From Phallusia mammillata (Eukaryota; Chordata; Ascidiacea; Phlebobranchia; Ascidiidae): 64,000 nucleotides of DNA. Positions 36,363 to 49,000 of this stretch are shown here, piece by piece. The notes beneath the pieces are model-generated. The model saw only the letters and a list, made by a program, of their open reading frames with translations. It was not told the DNA's origin and did no database searches. Every line of letters begins with the position of its first letter. Within the stretch, counting starts at the first letter, position 1. The DNA lies in assembly GCA_003260075.1 (NCBI GenBank), contig QLIY01000104.1, forward strand, positions 189,659 to 253,658, in the 5' to 3' direction. The position numbers were made by a program, and so were the translations under genes.

Positions 36363-37010
36363 TCAATCTTTTCTTTTCAGTCGGTCCAAAGCAGGTTTAC
36401 TAAAAAGTTTCTCAAATAAAGCTTGATTCCAAATAGTTCCGTATCGAAAGGAAATAAAAAAGAAAGTGGATGAATTGACCAACTGAAGCTTGACCAGAGG
36501 TTTGAGATAATTTTGAGTTGGATCATCTAACAATGGAATACTGCTCACTGGAACAGTTAAATCTTTGCGGTTGCCCCAAAATGACAAATAAGCAATTTTG
36601 ACTAATTTCTTCTCTTCATTGTAAAAGACAAGTCCTATAAGTCTCCTTGTGACATATGAAAAGTACATCATCAAACCTGTTACAATGCCTCCAGCGATTG
36701 CAAAGCTGTGAGCAGTGGGTGTATTTAGTTGTCCGGCAAAACTCAGTGCATAAGCAATTGGTGTGCAAGTGACAAAAAAACCTGTCTGATATAATTTTAT
36801 CCGTGAAAACACACGAACCCAATTGACAGGTTGGCATCGAAATACAACTTTAAAACCATCATGGCTCTCTCTTGGCATCACTTCATGTTTTTTGTAGGTT
36901 TTTTCTTCCATTTTGTAAAATTCGTGCTTCAAACATGCGGTTGTACTTAATAATCTTTTGCACAAGCTCAGATTTAAAGTTGTTAACTTACAAAAACTCC
37001 TAACCAACAT
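36363..37010 (-). CDS. TMEM186: TMEM186, mitochondrial complex I assembly protein
   Basis: An intronless 215-residue frame. The N-terminus is basic and Ser/Thr-rich, fitting a mitochondrial presequence. It then has the TMEM186 core: RVFSRIKLYQTG, a first hydrophobic segment at about 76-92, a second at about 102-120, then TRRLIGLVFYNEE, YLSFWGNRKDLTVPV and a FRYGTIWNQALF end. The human protein is of nearly the same length. TMEM186 is an inner-membrane protein of the MCIA complex that assembles respiratory complex I. NDPK lies upstream on the same strand, 323 bp away. A splice acceptor (cttttcag) leaves a leader of only 13 nt before the ATG, suggesting trans-splicing. Confidence 0.87.
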   Translation of the reverse strand: MLVRSFCKLTTLNLSLCKRLLSTTACLKHEFYKMEEKTYKKHEVMPRESHDGFKVVFRCQPVNWVRVFSRIKLYQTGFFVTCTPIAYALSFAGQLNTPTAHSFAIAGGIVTGLMMYFSYVTRRLIGLVFYNEEKKLVKIAYLSFWGNRKDLTVPVSSIPLLDDPTQNYLKPLVKLQLVNSSTFFFISFRYGTIWNQALFEKLFSKPALDRLKRKD

Positions 37011-37077
37011 TATGGTTGTCTGCCTGAAAAGATTCTGGTGAATTTACAGACAATTTATAACATAAGCATATTTTATT
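37011..37077 (-). promoter_or_regulatory. Candidate operon junction between NDPK and TMEM186
   Basis: On the minus strand AATAAA (37077-37072) is followed about 48 nt later by the acceptor cttttcag (AG at 37025-37024), then 13 nt of leader and the TMEM186 ATG at 37010. This compact poly(A)/acceptor arrangement is the hallmark expected for a spliced-leader operon. Confidence 0.5.
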
Positions 37078-37333
37078 GCGCATTGTATATTTCAGTACTT
37101 TTAAGATAAATACAACATATATGGCACTTTTACACGACAGGAACTTTGAATTTGTTTTCGTCTTTGTTATTTAAACAAAACAATGGAACAGACTTCACAA
37201 TATTTTACCAAACTGAGTAATATTGAAATGAAAACATATACTTCACATGCAACAATGATTGTTTGACAGCAAAACAGGATTTCCTAAATATTGTAACATT
37301 AACTAAAAAACTATGCTGATTGTATTGAAAAGT

Positions 37334-37783
37334 TTATTCATAAACCCAGTTTTGGCTGCATGAGGTCCACTCGTTAAGTTCACACGGTTTGAACCACAGC
37401 GCGATTTCTTTTTGGGCAGATTCCACCGCGTCTGATCCATGGCAGATGTTGCGGCCAACCTGGATGCAATAATCCCCGCGGATTGTTCCGGGAAGAGAAT
37501 CTTTGGGATTGGTTTCACCGAGCATCTTTCTTCCCGTTGCAACCACATTTTCACCTTCCCATACCATCGCTACTACTGGGCCAGACGCCATATATTTCAC
37601 CAGACCGGGGAAAAATGGCTTCTTGGAAAGATCAGCGTAGTGAAGTTTTAGGTGATCTTCAGTTGCAATGGTTTGTTTCAACGCGACAAGTTTGAATCCT
37701 TTTTCTTCGAATCGCTGGATAATTTTTCCCACCAGACCTCTTTGCACGCCATCAGGCTTAACTGCGATAAATGTACGTTCCAT
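37334..37783 (-). CDS. NME: Nucleoside diphosphate kinase (NME1/2 type)
   Basis: A 149-residue intronless enzyme starting [16 protein letters not shown], close to the 152-residue length of group I NDPKs. It transfers the gamma phosphate from NTPs to NDPs through a phosphohistidine. The catalytic histidine is in [16 protein letters not shown]. The nucleotide-binding Lys (VKPDG) and Arg ([14 protein letters not shown]) are present, as is the group I C-terminal WVYE. The frame stays open upstream to 37906, adding 41 residues, but the internal Met at 37783 matches the family start exactly. The absence of introns is unusual for a gene that is usually multi-exon, so a retrocopy origin is possible. 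It is probably the first gene of an operon with TMEM186. Confidence 0.95.
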   Translation of the reverse strand: MERTFIAVKPDGVQRGLVGKIIQRFEEKGFKLVALKQTIATEDHLKLHYADLSKKPFFPGLVKYMASGPVVAMVWEGENVVATGRKMLGETNPKDSLPGTIRGDYCIQVGRNICHGSDAVESAQKEIALWFKPCELNEWTSCSQNWVYE

Positions 37784-38145
37784 TTTTTCGACAACCGGTT
37801 CACTTTGCCAAACGCGAGAAAAAAATGAAAGTAAGGTGACGATCATTAATGGACACGAAGTTAGCTCCGAAAACCAACGTTCAAGTCTGAAGTGAAAATT
37901 TTCCACGTGGACAGCTGTTGGAAAAGTGAAAAGAGTTCACCTTGAGAAAAAAGCAAAGGAAATGAAAATATCCTCACCTACACAACCTTTTTTTGAAAAA
38001 AAAGAAAACCTTTTTTAAAATTATATTTAAATGCACAATGATAAAATTGTAAAAGTTTGTTTTTCGATGCTGGAATATATACAAATTTACCCGTTTCCAT
38101 TTTATTTTTGTTCAGAGAGAAAAGATAAATAAGTCGGGGAAACAC

Positions 38146-38424
38146 CATTATGACGAAAGAAAAACTTCTGGAATTAGTGCGAAAACCATAATATAGCTTC
38201 TCATTAATTTTTACGCTTGGATGTAGTAAAAAAACCTTGAAAGCAGATCGTGATTCTAAGTTTGTTTCCAGATTAAACAACCCCCCCCCCCATTATGACG
38301 AAAGAAAAACTTCTGGAATTAGTGCGAAAACCATAATACAGCTTCTCATTAATTTTTACGCCTGGATGTAGTAAAAAAAACTTGAAAGCAGATCGTGATT
38401 CTAAGTTTGTTTCCAGATTAAATA
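38146..38424. repeat. Local duplication joined by ten C
   Basis: About 133 bp (38146-38278) is repeated at 38291-38424 with two or three substitutions. The C run is at 38281-38290/91. It is intergenic, between NDPK and Elongin A. Confidence 0.88.
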
Positions 38425-38689
38425 GTTTAAATTATCCTTTATTCTTATGAATAAAACATTTGTATAACAATAATAAGTGTTCAAATAAGGCAAAAAAATT
38501 ACTGGTACAGGTAAACATTAATGTGGTAATGCAAAAGAAATGCGTCGTTTCGGACGTAAACAATTTGGTTTAAGTTCAGCTGTTCAGTGAAAGACTGAGC
38601 TGAAGTTTGATTTTGACTTTGCAATTACAACCATAACTACGTAACAAGGTGTACAGTTGAGCAGTTGTTTAGATTTGACAGTAAACATA

Positions 38690-41600
38690 ATGAACGAAAA
38701 TGGTCTTCAAACTGTGTTACGATACAAAACGAGATTGGACCCCCAAACCGAAACAAAAAAGGTATTTTGATTTATTACTGGCTGATTTAGTGCATCTAAA
38801 AAAAAACTGTGACAGTTAAAACATCTTGAATTTCATCAGTACTAGGTTGTGTGTTTTGTTTCAGATTGTTCGTGCTTTACAAAAGCTCAGTGAAGTTGAA
38901 ATGACAATCGACATTTTGCAGGTTTGTCTGAAAATTGCCCAGATTTTTTGCTGTAAGCTACAAGTAAAATATTATGGAATTAAATATGCAATTAAAAGGA
39001 TTTGTATTTTGTTAGCCCAGTTTTGCTCTGTATGAATTAACATACATATGATATCTTTACAATATAAAGTTGTTAGTTTTTCCCGATATTTTTTACTGTA
39101 AGTTAGTAATAAAATTTACAAAATTTTGTGGTATTTGATGCACTTTTAAAAAGCAATTGAATTTTTGTTGGATTTATTAATTAAAGTTACATCTGATTAC
39201 AACATTGCTGTTGAGATCAAAAATTCATGAACATGTAAAAAATTCAGGAGACAGGAATTGGGAAAGTTGTGAACAATTTGAGAAAACATGACGAAGTTGG
39301 AGGTTTTGCGAAGGAACTTGTGTCGTCGTGGAAACAACTTCTGTCAAATAAACCTTCGAGCAAACACAGCTCTCCAAATAAATACCAAAGTTCAACGTCA
39401 AGTCTGCAGAATGCAAATAACGATGAATATGACCCTTCGGGGAATTGGGAGATGAAGAAACAAAAAGAAAAGGTATTGTGAAAAATATTTATATTTTTGT
39501 GTCTATGTAGGCTGTAGACAGTGCATGCTGTTTCAACCTATAAAGTCTCATCAGTGCAGCTAGTGGTGAGAGTAACTGTCTGCCGCTTATCATGTATTGG
39601 CTTGATGTTTTTTACATGTCTGTCTTGGTTTTGTGAATAACCTACCAAATTTTCCTTTTTTTAGAAAAAGAAGTTAAAATATTCAAGTGAAAGTGAAGAA
39701 TATGATCCGACTCAAAACTGGAAAATGGACAAGGTAAAGATTTTACTTTTGTGGAGATAAAACATCCAAATTGCTTTTATGGTCTGAAAGCAAAAAAATG
39801 CTTCTTATTTTTCCTGCAGTTTAGAATAAAGTTTCGGAAACAGTAGAATTACATTAGTTTAAAGAGATTAAAAAATATTGCTTGTGTTAAGTCTCCAAAG
39901 CTCCAAGTATTTTTACAATGTTCCATATGTTTGGTGTGCTCATTTTAATTATATTGATTTTACTCAAAATGTTTTTTTGTTTTTTTCTTTTTTTTTCTTT
40001 CATTTTTCTTCTCCCCAAAGTTTGTCCGACTCGTTTTTCCATCAAATCCTTGATGGATTTGGATGAAATTTACACAGATGGTAGATGTAGTTATGTAGAT
40101 GTGCATCCCACTTTGTTTTTGTTGATAACCCCAGTATTTACCCCGCTAGCCCCCTAAAATGTTTTTTTCCCCGAAGTTTGTCTGACTCGTTTTGCCATCA
40201 AATGCTTGATGGATGTGGCTGAAACTTATACAGATGGTAGATATAGTTATGTAGATGTGCATCCCACTTTGTTTGTCCGGATAACCCTAGTATTTACCCC
40301 GCTAGCCCCCTAAAAGGGGTGAGTTTGTAAACAATGTCAGAATTGGCTAAAATTTGGATAGCTTGTAAAGTATGCCAATTATCGTTATTGCGCCATTGCA
40401 GTTCGGGGGTTGTTAACAGCCCTTTGACGTCAGAAACATTAACGGTTGTTGCTCAAAACACCTCTAGTGGTTGAAATTTTAAACGTTGGCAGATTGGACT
40501 GAAATTTTGCAGTACTATTGATTGAGTCATTGTGGTTTCCTTCGTTTAAGTTTGTGTGTGTTGAACCTCAATTAGTTATCCTACTTACTCATTGTTATCT
40601 ATTGAAATGCATTATCTACAACTTTGCATGTGTGGGGACCCATGAGTTTTTGCTTGCAGAAACAACCAAGGTTATAAAAGACGATGGCTAATATAGGATC
40701 CAATATAAATAAGTGTAGGAAATCTATTAATGTTTCAAAATATGCTATAGTGTATATGCAAGGGCAATATGTGCTAAGCCACCCTTCTAGTTTTAAACAA
40801 AATTGTTTGAATTTTTAGTCAGATGAATATTCACCAGAATATCCACAAATTACAAAAACGATGAAAAAACAAAAACAAAAAGGTGACGAACAAAACAAAT
40901 CTGATGTCTCACGTCATCAACCAGCAAAAAATCAAAGCGACTTTCTTCCAAATGTCAGTGATTCTGATGAAGATAATTCAAGTAACGACGATCAAGTTGC
41001 TTCATATTTACCTTCGGTTTCATCCACAACTTTATACTCAAATAAAACCCACTCAAAACAACAAGTTTTAACCAATGGGGAAAACCTGTATGAAAAACAA
41101 TCTAAAAAACAGAAAAATCATAAAAGGAAAAGTGAAACAAGTGCTACACCTCCAATAAAGTCATCAAAAGGTGAGTTTCAAGAGTTGGTCATTTGTTGGG
41201 TGGTGAAGTCGTAATACAATATTTGTTCAGCTACAAAACGTAAATCTGACTCTGCCATGATGGAATCACCATCAAATAAAGTTAAGAAGTCTGCACCAGC
41301 GTCTGTTGACAAAGTAAAGAAACAAACTAAGAAAGGTACGCTTGCTTGCACTTTTTGCTGGGCAAAACATGCTTGCACTTTTTGCTGGGCAAAAATAAGC
41401 TAATTAGTTCAGCATTACTTTATTGTTAGCAGTGGTCTGTTAGTTCAATTTTTAATTTATCTAAAATATATATTTTTTTGTTTTTATAATTCTGTTTTTT
41501 TAAATTAAAAAAAAAATTGGTTCCTTGAAAAACACTGTTTTTTGTGAGCAGAATCAAGTGGAAACTTTTCATTTGAGGATTTCATGGCGATGGACACAAC

Positions 41601-44600
41601 TAAAAAGATTAAAAAGAAAAAGAAAACTCAACAAAAATCTGCAAATACTTCACAGTTGCAGGTTTGAATCTTTTTACATTACAAGCAAATAGGAAACTGA
41701 CAGAAAACTTGCTTTTGCTTTTACAGAACAGCTTATCACCGAGCAAACAAAAAGTGGAACTACATCTGCCGAAAGTGCAGGTATGAATAACAAGTTGTAG
41801 TTTGTGATAAGTAGTTGGTCAGGGTGGTGGTTCTCAAACTGGGTTATGTCACACACCTCTGGGTATTTTGTAAAATAGGGTGGGCAACTCAAGCCTGGTA
41901 CATCAGATTATGTTTGTGGGTAAAAACAATGTTTTACACGATGCAGTGGTGTGGTGACTTAATGGGTTGGGAGACCCCATTTTGAACTAATCAATATGAA
42001 TTTGTGTAAGAAATGTGTATTTAAAATATTCGTTTTGTTTAGTCAGTGTACCGGCCACTGCCCCAAATTGACCCCACCGACCCTTACTCGACCCCCTCCT
42101 CTTCTTCAAACCACCAACACTCGATGCGGATGACTGATGAAGTGGCAGCCGAACTTCACAGCCAGCGGAGTTCGGGAAGGATGCAGATTTACTCCGGGCA
42201 GAAAACTTCATATTTACCAAGTAATTTTAGAATTTTAAATCATAAGTGATATTGTGCCATTATCTATAGTCTGTAAAAAGGCTTCACAAGGCTGATCCTG
42301 TTGGTGAATAACTATTTAATGTACAGCTAATGTATGTTTAGAAACAAAGTTATCAATATTTGTGTATTTGTTTCCGTGATCTTGTTGTATATTGTTTCAC
42401 GCTGCTATGAGCAGTTTTTTATTATTATTCAGACTGAAAAGTACAAAAATACTTGTGTGTTATTAAAGAGCTAAATTCCAACAAAATAGTTTTGTTTCAC
42501 CCAAATTTTGTTCACTATAATTATGATAACATCATCATTACCTCGTTTAGAAATGATGTCACTTTACGACCAATGCATGACTGTGCTGATGAACAACATT
42601 GACAGTGAGTTACATCCACATGTAGATGTTTTAAATTGTCCATGTGTTTCATTGTTACCTTGTATTCCAGAACTTGATGTAATTGGGGTGCCTTATGACA
42701 TCATAAAGCCAGTATTGGAACGTTGCACGGCAGAACAACTTTACCACTTGGAGGATGTGAATGTGGTGAGCAGAAAGTTAAAACTTGTTTTGTTGAATTT
42801 TCGCGAACGATATTGTAAGTGCTGTTGATTTTTAATGTATGTCTCAAATTTGTCCTTAGTACTTACTGGACGATACTGACGAATTGTGGAAGAAATTATC
42901 GCAACAGGATTTTCGGGGAAAAGTTCCAGATGAAATGGAATCCTGGAGGGAACTTTACTTGGTAAGTTAACTGGTTGAATTGTGTTCCGAATCAGAGTTG
43001 GAACGGGTTCTGTCGTGCTTTCTTTGATCAAACGGGCTTGATTACGGCCTTCACATTCTGTGTCCGTTTTTTTTTAGAATATGAATTACCTACCTAAGTA
43101 GCTAGTTGCTGGATATGACCTAATGCTCAACAACCCTAAAACGTGCGTTTGAAACAAAGACAATTATTTTGGCAAATAAGTTCCCAAGTTCCAGCTAAGC
43201 AGGAATCAGCTGTAAAACTTGCTTTATGGAAACCCGCTTTCTGTGTCGTGTTAATCAGGAAAAGTGCCAAGTTTCATTGCCGGGTGTTTCCGTCTACAAT
43301 ATTTCAGAAATACTCTGTCCACTAAAATCCGAAACATCAATTTTACTTGTAAATGTTGCCTAGGACAAAGTGAACAAGCCAAGATTAATTCGGGTTAGCT
43401 CCAGTTTGGTTTGTAAATCGAACATCCCTGTTTGTGGTGTTTGACGGCCTGTGGTAATCTGATGATTAAAACGCAACTTACACATTACATTTGTGATTTA
43501 TTTATTATTGGTTGCAACCACTGTTACGTAGACACCGTGCACAGCTGATGTTGAAGTGAGTGACTCTTAATATTTTGTTTGTCCAACAACGTGATAACTA
43601 AACAAAACGTTGTTTATGACCATTCCTGCAAGTAGCCCTCAAAATTTAATGATTTGTATCATTATATGATATCATCTCACGAGAATACCGTGAGTTATAC
43701 TTCCGGGTTTCATATGACATATTTTCCCACAGCGTCTACATGATGCTCGTGAAGAGAAATTGGCTCGTCTCACTCAAACCATCCAAGCGAAAGTTATCAA
43801 GTCCAAGCCACTCGGTATGAACGCGTTGTTACTTTCACACTTTAATCTTCTTGTTGGTCAGCTCAGACACATTTGACTCAACTTTATTTATTTTTCTGCA
43901 ATTTCATCGACTTTCTGTGTGAAAATGATGTACAGTAAACCTAGGTTAATCCGGATCCGTTTGGACTGAAAAATGTCGGATTAGGCAAAGATCCGGATTA
44001 ACCGATGTCGATTAGTTAAAGCCTTACCACATTACAAATCTTTTGTACCTCGAGTTTTGTCCGAATTAGGCGAATATTCGCATAAACCGATGTCGATTAG
44101 TCAAAGCCTTACCACATTACAAATCATTTGTACTTCAAGTTTTGTCCCGATTAGGCGAAGATCCGGATTAACCGAGCTTTGCTGTATTTTTGCACTTTTT
44201 TAACCATTCTCAGAAAGTTTTTGTCCTTATTCAAGTCGAACTTTTGTTTTACGAAACTCCAAAAGAAGCTGGTATTTATGTAAAACTTCATAGCGATGTT
44301 TTATTTGCAGAGAAACGCACGAAGTTGGCTTACGTGGGAATCGGACAGGCTAAAGCTCCTCGTAATGTACAACGAGCCCAGCTAAAATATGGGACGGCTG
44401 GAAAACGAACGAATCAAGCCAGCGACTGTAACGGTTCGTTCAAAGTTATGATCGTATGTTGGAGGCTCTAGTTGGCGTTGTAAGCGTTAAACCCAAGAAC
44501 AGTCAGATTTCGGGCAAGCGAGTTTAAACTTTTCTGATTTACGAAAACTGGGGTTCGAATTTATTTTGCAAAAAAGCTTTTCTGTTTAATTTTTTGTTTC

Positions 44601-46045
44601 AACTTACGTAGAATCCTAGTTTGCAGTAAAAAAACAAACATCCTGTGTTGGATATGAAAGAAAGTTTTTCATCGAAAAAATTGCAAATAGTTTCCTAAGT
44701 TTTACCACAAACTCTGTTTGGGAATCAAACGAAGTATTTTATCTTGTGGACAACATCATACGGGTTTTCCTCGTTTTTCTGCCGCAACAAAGTCACCTTT
44801 GGGTTCTGTTCCTTTAAAACTTTGTACGAGAAACTCGTAATGACGCAATGCCACGTCACAGGTACGTCATCACTGAAACAGCAGACGACCGAATTACGTA
44901 TGTCGGTTCCGGTTGGATCGATAACAGCAGCAAGTGTTGATGCGCAGACAACATCGAAATCATGGAGTAAAAAGCAACGTGAGTACGTGTGAGAATAACA
45001 GGGCTCAACACACACAGAGTAGGGACCCAGTGCCGGTCCGTGTGAAGTTTGTTACTTAGGGGAAAACCTGATTGTGCGAAACGGCTCTCACTAAGTTTCT
45101 CTCACTATATCAAGGTCATGATTTCTACACCAAATGTTGATTATTGGTTGGAAGTAAGATCCACAAAATAGTGCCTGGTTTGAACCAGTGGCCCGAAAAA
45201 GTTTGCCCACGGCCGTGTATTATATAACAAAGCTAGTGGATTATAATTTCCTTCAAAAATGTCGAGAAGTGAAACAAACAAACAAACACAATGGTAAAAC
45301 CTTAAGAATTATACAGTGTAGCTATTAGGGATGGTCCGAAACTGCAAATGTTCTGTTTGGTCGAGCACCGAACATCTCACGTTAATGCTCGGGGGGGGGG
45401 AGCCGAACACGCTCGGGTGTATTGTGACGTCACAAACATCCCCTATTCCACGCAAGTTTTGGCATTACAAGGTGGCTTACGTCACCAGTGGTGTATTAAA
45501 GCTGTACAGGCCCTAGAAGTACGCGTTATTTTACAATCATAACGCATTTAAATAAACTGTCATTTTTGTTCTTGTGTACCCTTTCAAAAAATATTCTTAT
45601 GTTAGTATGAATATGCAAATTTAACGCTCGGGTCAATTTGTGCAACTGCTCGGCCGAGCACCGAGCATTAAAAACAGCGATGCTCGGTACCGAGTACTCG
45701 GGTTCTGGCTCGGCTCGACCCATCCCTAGTAGCTATAGACTATACAGATGTGTTTGAATCGGCGTTGGCACGTCGTGTAGTTATGCCCAGACTGTTTAAG
45801 GTATAGTGGACATAAAAAGCATAAAAATCCGTTTGTGCATTATACTAATTAAGACAATTAGCAAAAAACAAAACAAATCTGTTTGGATCAAGCGCCATTT
45901 GCTACCCAAGTGTTTGTCAAAAGAATCTTCCAACTTTAGGTAGAAAGTTTAAAAAATGTTATTTTGTGCTTCTCCAGCTCCCCGAGTTGCTCCTATGATG
46001 GCCAAAACGATGAAGACGATTCATAGACTACGGATGAGGAGATAG
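38690..46045 (+). CDS. ELOA: Elongin A, elongation factor and ubiquitin-ligase subunit
   Basis: Sixteen exons give 620 residues: 38690-38761, 38865-38921, 39248-39472, 39665-39733, 40819-41170, 41231-41335, 41552-41661, 41727-41780, 42043-42220, 42551-42604, 42671-42765, 42860-42961, 43733-43814, 44311-44433, 44862-44978 and 45978-46045. The start encodes a TFIIS N-terminal (LW) domain (RALQKLSEVEMTIDIL, TGIGKVVNNLRKH, at about residues 25-90). A Lys/Ser-rich disordered linker follows. From about residue 349 comes the Elongin A domain: YSGQKTSYLPK, MMSLYDQCM, a BC-box-like region, VPYDIIKPVLERCT, LYHLEDVN, ESWRELYLRL, and the C-terminal APMMAKTMKTIHRLRMRR. It stimulates RNA polymerase II elongation with Elongins B and C. 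It is shorter than the roughly 770-residue human protein, mostly in the linker. Confidence 0.95.
39511..39560 (-). ncRNA. Hammerhead-ribozyme-like motif (copy B)
   Basis: On the minus strand in ELOA intron 3: stem-I strand GCTGCA, core CTGATGA (39554-39548), stem II GACT..GGTT with G.U pairs, GAAA, stem III ACAG..CTGT around a six-base loop, then the C of the cleavage triplet GTC, and the second stem-I strand TACAGC. All three stems can form. Stem I has one A.C mismatch and stem II is weak. The core has no inserted base, unlike the other copies. Confidence 0.5.
40013..40314. repeat. Tandem repeat of about 145 bp in ELOA intron 4
   Basis: 40013-40157 and about 40171-40314 share long near-identical stretches (for example atgtagatgtgcatcccac and ccccgctagccccctaaaa) with scattered substitutions and no C run between them. 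This is therefore a genuine, older tandem duplication. Confidence 0.8.
43931..44186. mobile_element. TA-flanked MITE (Tc1/mariner-pogo type)
   Basis: Ends TACAGTAAACCTAGGTTAAT and the inverted ATTAACCGAGCTTTGCTGTA, with TA at both borders, as for Tc1/mariner-superfamily MITEs. The interior contains an approximately 80-bp direct repeat (ccgatgtcgattagt..). It is in the ELOA intron between exons 13 and 14. Confidence 0.75.
45326..45728. mobile_element. hAT-type element, TAGGGATG ends
   Basis: The element has ends TAGGGATGG and CCATCCCTA and an exact 8-bp target duplication gtagctat (45318-45325, 45729-45736). The interior repeats GCTCGG/CCGAGC motifs and contains a ten-G run (45391-45400). It is in the last ELOA intron. 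A truncated relative lies at 57.4 kb. Confidence 0.82.
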
Positions 46046-49000
46046 CGACATCTACCGGTGGCATTTTAGTGGGGGAGCAGCGGAGATGACCATTGAAAGT
46101 TTTGTTTCTTCTGGGCTTTTATTTTTTGTTTACGAAGTGTCTTATATTTGTTTGAAATTGAACTTTTCGGTGTGAGAAAGAACTGGAATGTGAAGATATG
46201 CAAGAATGTTTTTTGTGAATTCGGTCAAATACAGCAATTAATCTTCCTAACAGCAAGCTGTTGAATTTTATTGACTAAAAGTTTCTTTTACCATATCTTA
46301 AAACATTTTTTTCTAACACATCTCATCGCCACTGTTACGCGTTTCGTATCATTAGACCCAACTCACTGAAGTCAAAATATAATTTGTTTCTTTACAAACC
46401 AATAGCCAAGCGCCATAAAACATATGCCCGACGCCCATAAGCGGACAACTGGGTGTTTTTACCTTCGTATATATTAAAAAATAACTTTATTTATTGCTGC
46501 TTTTACTATTTCTCGTCTGATATTCTGTAATTTATTGAATAAAACGGTGATACAAGAATATTTGTCTCAAGATGTTTGGGGAATTCCCCTTTACACCTGT
46601 CTTGCGCATGCGCAGTAACGTCCAGGTAAAATGTTTCTTGAGACGAAGCAGGGAAAGAAAATGTTCGTTGTTTGGAAATAGGAAGAAGAAATAAAGTCGT
46701 GAAATAAACATTGAATTTTATTATTGGATTTAAAACATGTAAAACATAATAAGGATTTTTTTTTGATTGGATTTATTTTGTTGACGTCTTTTTTGATTGT
46801 TTAGTCAAGTTTGGTTCATGACAGTTTAGCAAATTAGACAAAAAGTTTTTTAGTTTTTTTTTTTGAAATGAAAACCATTTTTTCCCTAATATGCCACAAG
46901 ATCAAAACAAAATTATTTTCTGATCTTGAACTTTTCACTTTAAACTGACAAAATTAGTTGTTTAAATAAAAGAAATTAAATTTTCTTTTGTGATTTGTAA
47001 TTGTATATAGATGTTTAATTTTAAACAATTGAAATTTAAGGTCTTGCATTGAAATGAAACTTTATACCTAACTGTGTTAAAAACATTCGTCAAACATTTT
47101 TTTTTAAATTATATGTTAGTTTTGATGCTTGTTATAAACATATGTAAAAGTCATGCAACACTGTACACAGACAATGTTGGGTAAATATTGCTAAATTTCA
47201 AACTTAACATCAATTTTCTTTTTGGTGTGTGGAAATTGCTTCCTGTTAAGCTGATGGTTACAATTACAATTCATTCACCCATTACATTAGACTGCATTAG
47301 ATTGCAGGAAACTGTTATGTTTTGCATTTTAGATGCTAAAATAACAATAATTACAAGGTCTTATACTTTCACAGCGGAAGCTTGTTTTATAGTTAAGGCT
47401 TGTAATTATGCCTTATATGTTGGCTTAAAGTCTTTACATTTGTTGTAAACTCTGCTTTTTAAGTATATTCTTAAAAATGTTGCTTCACATCTGAATATGT
47501 TGCTGTTAAACTTTAAAATACACGTTAACCAGAGTTATCAAGAGTATTTGTTTATCTTGTTCAAAATTATTACTGATTTTATGGGGGGGGGGCTACAAGG
47601 TCTTATACTTTCACAGCGGAAGCTTGTTTTTATAGTTAAGGCTTTTTATTATCCCTTATATGTTGGCTTAAAGTCTTTACATTTGTTGTAAACTCTGCTT
47701 TTTAAATATATTCTTAAAAATGTTGATTCACATCTGAATATGTTGGTATTTAACTTTACAACACATGTGAACCAGAGTTATCAAGAGTATTTGTTTGTCT
47801 TGTTCAAAATTATTACTGATTTTATATTTTGGTTGAATGAGTATATTGCAGAGATTTACAAACTACTAAGCAACAGCTTGTTTTTCCGTTCATTGCCCTT
47901 CATTTCTAATTCATACATAACCCCTCCCTGTCTGAAACCACATCAATAATTCAGTGCTTTGCATCCCACGTCTACTGATGCTGCACTGGAACTGTATGTC
48001 TGATGCTTACAACAAACTGTCATGTAGATAGCTAATGACATGTAGCTCAAACTGAGTATGAAATTGAAACTGATGATGTTTCTTCCCTATTTCTGATCTG
48101 TAAATTAAAAGTTAATCAACAGACAGTTTTAGGAGATTTTTTGTGTTTAAAGTTTAGATTTCTGTATGAAAACACCAATAATTTGGCTCATAAATGTGCT
48201 TTGTATATTTTAAATGTGTTATATTTCAGCATAACATCTAGTGTTAGAAGGCATCAAATGGTATTTGTTTGTTATCTCTGTTACTGAAAGGGAAAAAGAA
48301 TATACCACAGTTATTATATTCTTTTATAGGGCAGTTTTCTGTTCTGTTTTTTTTGTTTTGTCAGAAATGCCACATGTAAAGCGTCTCCACTCTATGACGC
48401 AATATGGGTATTATGACGTAATAAGACTTTGTCGAATTTTAGCGTGTTATGAATGGAAGTTATTATTTCGTTCCAAATTTATAACATTCCGTTGTACGTT
48501 GTCAGTAATTGCTGGTCGCAAACGGTTGCGTGAAAAGGTTGCCTCCCTTTCCGACGATGTCGTGTAACGCTTGATTGCAGATGAATAGCTTGACGTTGTG
48601 TTGCGTGCTTCACAAAAAGTTGAAGTTAAACAGCCCTTGTTCTAAAATTTCGCTCAGGGGTTTTACGCGAAACCGAATATCCCCAGATGCGTTGACCTGA
48701 AAGACCAAGAAGTAAACAGTCTAAAAAGCTTTGAGCTGTGTTGTTTAAGTTTAAAAATATCTACTTTGCAGTCAGGCATAAATCCTAGCCCGTATTAGTT
48801 CCGTTTTTCCTAATTAAACGTTGCAACAAACGACTCTAGAAAAAAAGTTAACTCTAGAAAAAAATCCATGTGTTTAGAAAAGTAATCCTATGCTTTTTAC
48901 CTGTTAAGTTTGATCCCCTTATACCGAGATTTCGTGGACATGTTTCGTTTTTTGTTCGGCAGTTCTTGCGCAAATTAGGTGGAATGTAAAGTGGAACGAA

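Noticed and set aside
41825..41905. GGTTCTCAAACTGGG, similar to a hAT end
   Set aside because: No matching right end or target duplication found.
48241..48567. 108-codon plus-strand frame
   Set aside because: No recognisable domain, no splice sites in register, in a long non-coding stretch.
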